Assembly (NCBI GenBank): GCA_033764095.1
Contig: JANRJF010000020.1
Location: 1 to 25,821, forward strand
Length of the DNA: 25,821 nucleotides
Direction: 5' to 3'
From: JBDTMT01 sp033764095
GTDB lineage: Bacteria; Desulfobacterota; Binatia; HRBIN30; CADEER01
The position numbers and the translations under genes were made by a program. Positions 23,463 to 25,821 of the stretch are shown piece after piece. Positions within the stretch are counted from its first letter, which is position 1. Every line of letters begins with the position of its first letter. The notes under the pieces were generated by a model. That model searched no databases and was not told the origin of the DNA. It saw nothing but the letters and a program-made list of their open reading frames with translations.

Positions 23463-24050
23463 GTGTCTGGTCCGATGTGGCGGAGCGTGGTGGCGGGGCT
23501 GATGTTGATCGGTGCCGCGCGCGGGGTGCTGGCAGATGAGTATGCGGCGCAGGAGTACCGGCCGCCCGAGTATGCGCCGCGCGCGCCGCTGATCGAGATC
23601 TGGAAGGCGAAGCGCCGCATGGAGCTGCGCCAGGGCGACCAGGTGCTGCGCGAGTTCAAGATCTCACTCGGGTGGGCGCCGAGCCACGCGAAGGAACTGC
23701 GTGGCGACAACCGCACGCCGGTCGGCCGCTACTACATCACCGGCAAGCGGCCGAGCCGCTACCACTTCTTCCTCGGGCTCAGCTATCCGAACGTCGAGGA
23801 CGCGGAGCGCGGCTACCAGCACGGCCTGATCGACGCGCAGCAGTGGGCCGACATCTATTTCGCCAACCTGCGCGGCGACCCGCCCACGGCGCAGACCGCG
23901 CTCGGCGGCATGGTCGGCATCCACGGCTTCGGCGGGCGGCCCTACCTGCCGATCGACTGGACCGAGGGCTGCATCGCGGTGAGCAACGACGACGCGGAGT
24001 ACCTCTACCAGGTGGTGTCGGTGGGCACGCCGGTGATCATCAACCCGTAG
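23463..24050 (+). CDS. L,D-transpeptidase (YkuD domain), secreted
   Basis: A 195-residue periplasmic enzyme of the L,D-transpeptidase family, which cross-links peptidoglycan 3-3 or attaches proteins to it. An N-terminal signal (residues 1-24, VVAGLMLIGAARGVLA) precedes the catalytic domain at about 42-195. The catalytic motif has H154 in GIHGFGG and C170 in WTEGCIAVSNDD. In place of the usual SxGC it has TEGC, a common variant. No peptidoglycan-binding domain is present. The GTG start is set by AGGAGG at 23451-23456. The gene is divergent from acyl-CoA dehydrogenase and convergent with cofE, with a repeat in between. Confidence 0.92.
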   Translation: MSGPMWRSVVAGLMLIGAARGVLADEYAAQEYRPPEYAPRAPLIEIWKAKRRMELRQGDQVLREFKISLGWAPSHAKELRGDNRTPVGRYYITGKRPSRYHFFLGLSYPNVEDAERGYQHGLIDAQQWADIYFANLRGDPPTAQTALGGMVGIHGFGGRPYLPIDWTEGCIAVSNDDAEYLYQVVSVGTPVIINP

Positions 24051-24060
24051 CGGTTCTGCT

Positions 24061-24120
24061 CACCACAACGACACGACGGCACAACGACGCACGCCGCCGG
24101 TCGTGTTCCGTTGTGTCGTG
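24061..24120. repeat. Imperfect palindrome (family B copy) at the LDT/cofE convergent junction
   Basis: The sequence begins CACCACAACGACACGACGGC and ends with a near-complement rich in GTCGTGTTCCGTTGTGTCG. It is a diverged relative of the element at 3842-3912 (shared CACAACGAC and ACGGCACAACGAC words). It fills the 78-nt gap between two converging genes. Confidence 0.8.
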
Positions 24121-24128
24121 CACGGCGC

Positions 24129-24881
24129 TCAGCGGAACATGTCGAACTGCTTCTCGCGGAGCAGCTCGCGTCCCGAGCCGGGGCCGGGGGTGTATTCGTA
24201 GCCGCGGATCAGGGCGGCGGGGATGCCGGCGCCCTTGCGCATCACCAGGCCGGCGGCGGCGGCGAGCGCGTCGGCCTGTGCCTGCACGGTGTGCTTGAGG
24301 ACGCGGCCGTCGAGGTCCTGGCTGCCGCGCAGGTCGAGCAGCGCCGGCATGCCGGCGACGCCGAGCGCGAAGTCGACCAGGCCCTGGCGCCAGGGACGGC
24401 CGAAGGTGTCGGTGACGATCACCGCGACGCGCGCACCGCTGGTGCCGTGCAGCGCGTCGGCGAGCCGCTGTGCCGACGCGTCCGGATCGAGCGGCAGCAG
24501 CACGACGACGTTGCCGTCGCCGCTGTTCGACTCGTCGACGCCGGCGTTGGCGCAGACCCAACCAGGGCCGGTCTCGACGATCAGGTTGCCGTTGTCCATG
24601 CGCACGATGCGGGTCGATTCGCGCAGGATGACCTCGATCACGCGCGCGTCCTTGCCCTGCGTCGCCGCGGCGATCTGCTCGGCGAATGGCGACGGCTGCA
24701 CGTCGCGCAGGTCGACCAGCCGCCCCTCGACCTTGGAAATCGCCTTCTGACAGACGACCAGGACGTCGCCGTCGACCGGCTCAAGGTCGGCGCGCCGCAG
24801 CGCGTCGTGCAGCAGGGCGGCGAGGTCGGCGCCGGGCTTCAGCATCGGCAGGCCGGCAAGCGGGAAGATGGAGATCGTCAT
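24129..24881 (-). CDS. cofE: Coenzyme F420-0:L-glutamate ligase
   Basis: A 250-residue CofE/FbiB-N enzyme that adds gamma-linked glutamates to F420-0 using GTP. Family motifs are VVCQKAISKVEG (42-53), WVCANAGVDESN (108-119) and TDTFGRPWRQG (157-167). There is no extra FbiB nitroreductase-like domain. The ATG at 24881 is chosen at the start of the conserved MTISIFPLAGLP. The open frame continues 37 codons upstream, but those encode the family G repeat (KSPLAPLFQRGEK), a spurious peptide. The repeat lies close to the start codon and its AAGGGGGG run is the only purine-rich stretch there, so it may serve as a poor ribosome site. cofD lies upstream on the same strand. Confidence 0.95.
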   Translation of the reverse strand: MTISIFPLAGLPMLKPGADLAALLHDALRRADLEPVDGDVLVVCQKAISKVEGRLVDLRDVQPSPFAEQIAAATQGKDARVIEVILRESTRIVRMDNGNLIVETGPGWVCANAGVDESNSGDGNVVVLLPLDPDASAQRLADALHGTSGARVAVIVTDTFGRPWRQGLVDFALGVAGMPALLDLRGSQDLDGRVLKHTVQAQADALAAAAGLVMRKGAGIPAALIRGYEYTPGPGSGRELLREKQFDMFR

Positions 24882-24892
24882 CGAGCGCTTTT

Positions 24893-24926
24893 CCCCCCTT
24901 TGAAAAAGGGGGGCAAGGGGGGATTT
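24893..24926. repeat. CCCCCCTTT-GAA-AAAGGGGGG palindrome (family G) just upstream of cofE
   Basis: A perfect 9-bp stem (24893-24901 with 24905-24913) has a GAA loop, followed by CAAGGGGGGATTT. The 'PPFKKGG'/'APLFQRG' peptides that this kind of element would encode are familiar from spurious gene calls in many genomes. It begins 12 nt upstream of the cofE start codon and separates it from cofD. Confidence 0.88.
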
Positions 24927-25028
24927 CCCGATCGGCCGGTTCGTGGCGAGCGTGGCGCTGGCGAGGAGCGGCAGTCGGTCGAGACAACCCATTGCCGCGC
25001 AGAGCCGCGCCCTGGAACGGCGGCCATT

Positions 25029-25821
25029 TCAACACCGCGACCCCAGCGCCTTCAGCACGGCGCCGGCCAGGGCGCGCGAGCGGGCCGGGGTCTTCATGAT
25101 CGTGTCGATCACCAGCGCGCGCATGCCGAGCGCCTCGATGCGCGCGGCGAGGGCGGCGTCGCTGCGGTCGAGGACGAAGATGTCCGCCAGGCCGCGGTAG
25201 AGGCGGGCGACGCCGACCGACGACACCTCGTGGCCGAGGCCGCGCAGCATGCGGTCGAGCGGTCCCTTGATCGGGCGGCCGTGCACCAGCGGGCTGATCG
25301 CGGCGACCGGGACACGGCGGGCGCGCAGCGCGTCGCGCACGCCGCGCATGGCGAGGATCGGCCCGATGCTGACGAACGGGTTGCTGGGCGGCAGGATGAC
25401 GGCACCGGCGCCGCGCAGCGCGGCCAGGACGCCGGGCGCTGGGCGCGCGCGGCGCGCGCCGGCATAGCGGATGGCGCGCACGCGGCCGCGGCCGCGGCGG
25501 CGCACCAGGTAGTCCTGGAAGGCGATGGTGCCGGCGCCGGCCAGGCTGCCGAGGGTGCGCACAGGGTCGTCGCTCATCGGCAGCAGGGTCGAGCTCACGC
25601 CGTGCGCGCGCATGATCGCGGCGGTCACCGCGGTCAGCGAGGTGCCGCGGCGCAGCGCGTCGGTGCGGAAGATGTGCGTCGCCAGGTCGGCGTCGCCGAG
25701 CCGAAACCAGTCGTGCGCGTAGTAGCGCTGCAGGGCGCCGAGCGCGGCGTGTGTGTCGCCGGCCAGGCCCCAGCCGAGCGGGCCCTCACGGCCGGCGAGC
25801 GTGTAGACGACGGTATCGAGG
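25029..25821 (-). CDS. cofD: 2-phospho-L-lactate transferase (partial, 5' end missing)
   Basis: At least 263 residues of CofD/FbiA, which joins the phospholactate-type side chain to the deazaflavin FO in F420 synthesis. The frame is open to the window edge (one leftover base), so the N-terminal start is missing. Visible motifs are DTVVYTLAGREGPLGWGLAG, where the conserved threonine/glycine region binds FO, then WFRLGDADLATHIFRT, the ILPPSNPFVSIGPIL phosphate loop, and the C-terminal end DRSDAALAARIEALGMRALV. The ATG at 25628 is internal, not the start. It is upstream of cofE by 147 nt on the same strand. Usual length is about 320 residues. Confidence 0.94.
   Translation of the reverse strand, partial: LDTVVYTLAGREGPLGWGLAGDTHAALGALQRYYAHDWFRLGDADLATHIFRTDALRRGTSLTAVTAAIMRAHGVSSTLLPMSDDPVRTLGSLAGAGTIAFQDYLVRRRGRGRVRAIRYAGARRARPAPGVLAALRGAGAVILPPSNPFVSIGPILAMRGVRDALRARRVPVAAISPLVHGRPIKGPLDRMLRGLGHEVSSVGVARLYRGLADIFVLDRSDAALAARIEALGMRALVIDTIMKTPARSRALAGAVLKALGSRC

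Noticed and set aside
1..25821. CRISPR array, tRNA, rRNA, integrase or toxin-antitoxin genes
   Set aside because: No regularly spaced direct repeats, no cloverleaf-like or rRNA-like stretch, and no such protein motifs were seen on either strand. A systematic covariance-model search could not be run.

Overview
The window is a very GC-rich stretch (about 70% by eye) of a Gram-negative-like bacterium: it has a lipobox lipoprotein, a YkuD L,D-transpeptidase and no phage or plasmid functions. The mix of beta-oxidation genes, coenzyme F420 genes (cofD/cofE), sulfotransferase, YgfZ and many short dispersed palindromes suggests an uncultured soil or groundwater lineage of the old 'Deltaproteobacteria' grade (Candidatus Binatota would fit). 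That placement is inference. No rRNA, tRNA, CRISPR array, transposase or integrase was seen. The window opens with a poly-G run and ends inside cofD, so it looks like a draft contig or part of one.

Layout. 100-2075: YmdB-like phosphodiesterase overlapping tyrS. 2192-3834: class II aldolase-fold protein, then two translationally coupled carboxymuconolactone-decarboxylase/AhpD-fold proteins, only one with the CxxC. 3870-5633 (-): PolX with a PHP domain. 5798-6133: Rieske ferredoxin. 6207-8505: sulfotransferase, YgfZ and a small tandem desulforedoxin-like protein without the metal-binding cysteines. 8556-11628: crotonase, acyl-CoA ligase, crotonase, with overlapping ends. 11708-13049 (-): lipoprotein and a third crotonase. 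13197-21210: a compact cell-surface or glycoconjugate locus. 21242-23334 (-): ICL/PEP-mutase family protein and acyl-CoA dehydrogenase. 23463-24050: L,D-transpeptidase. 24129-25821 (-): cofE and partial cofD.

The best candidate for an undescribed system is 13197-21210. A membrane protein fusing a clan GH-A glycosidase to a GT2 glycosyltransferase overlaps a half-size ABC exporter by 4 nt. The exporter overlaps the first of three homologous, probably GT-B-like proteins by 4 nt, and that one overlaps the second by 4 nt. The third follows after a repeat-filled gap. The likely picture is assembly, trimming and flipping of a glycan or glycolipid; the product is unknown.

The second theme is repeats. 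At least six different palindromic or low-complexity elements sit at gene borders. Three of the four convergent gene junctions hold one. One element supplies the last 13 codons of polX, one lies just upstream of the cofE start, and one is inserted in frame inside a glycosyltransferase-like gene.
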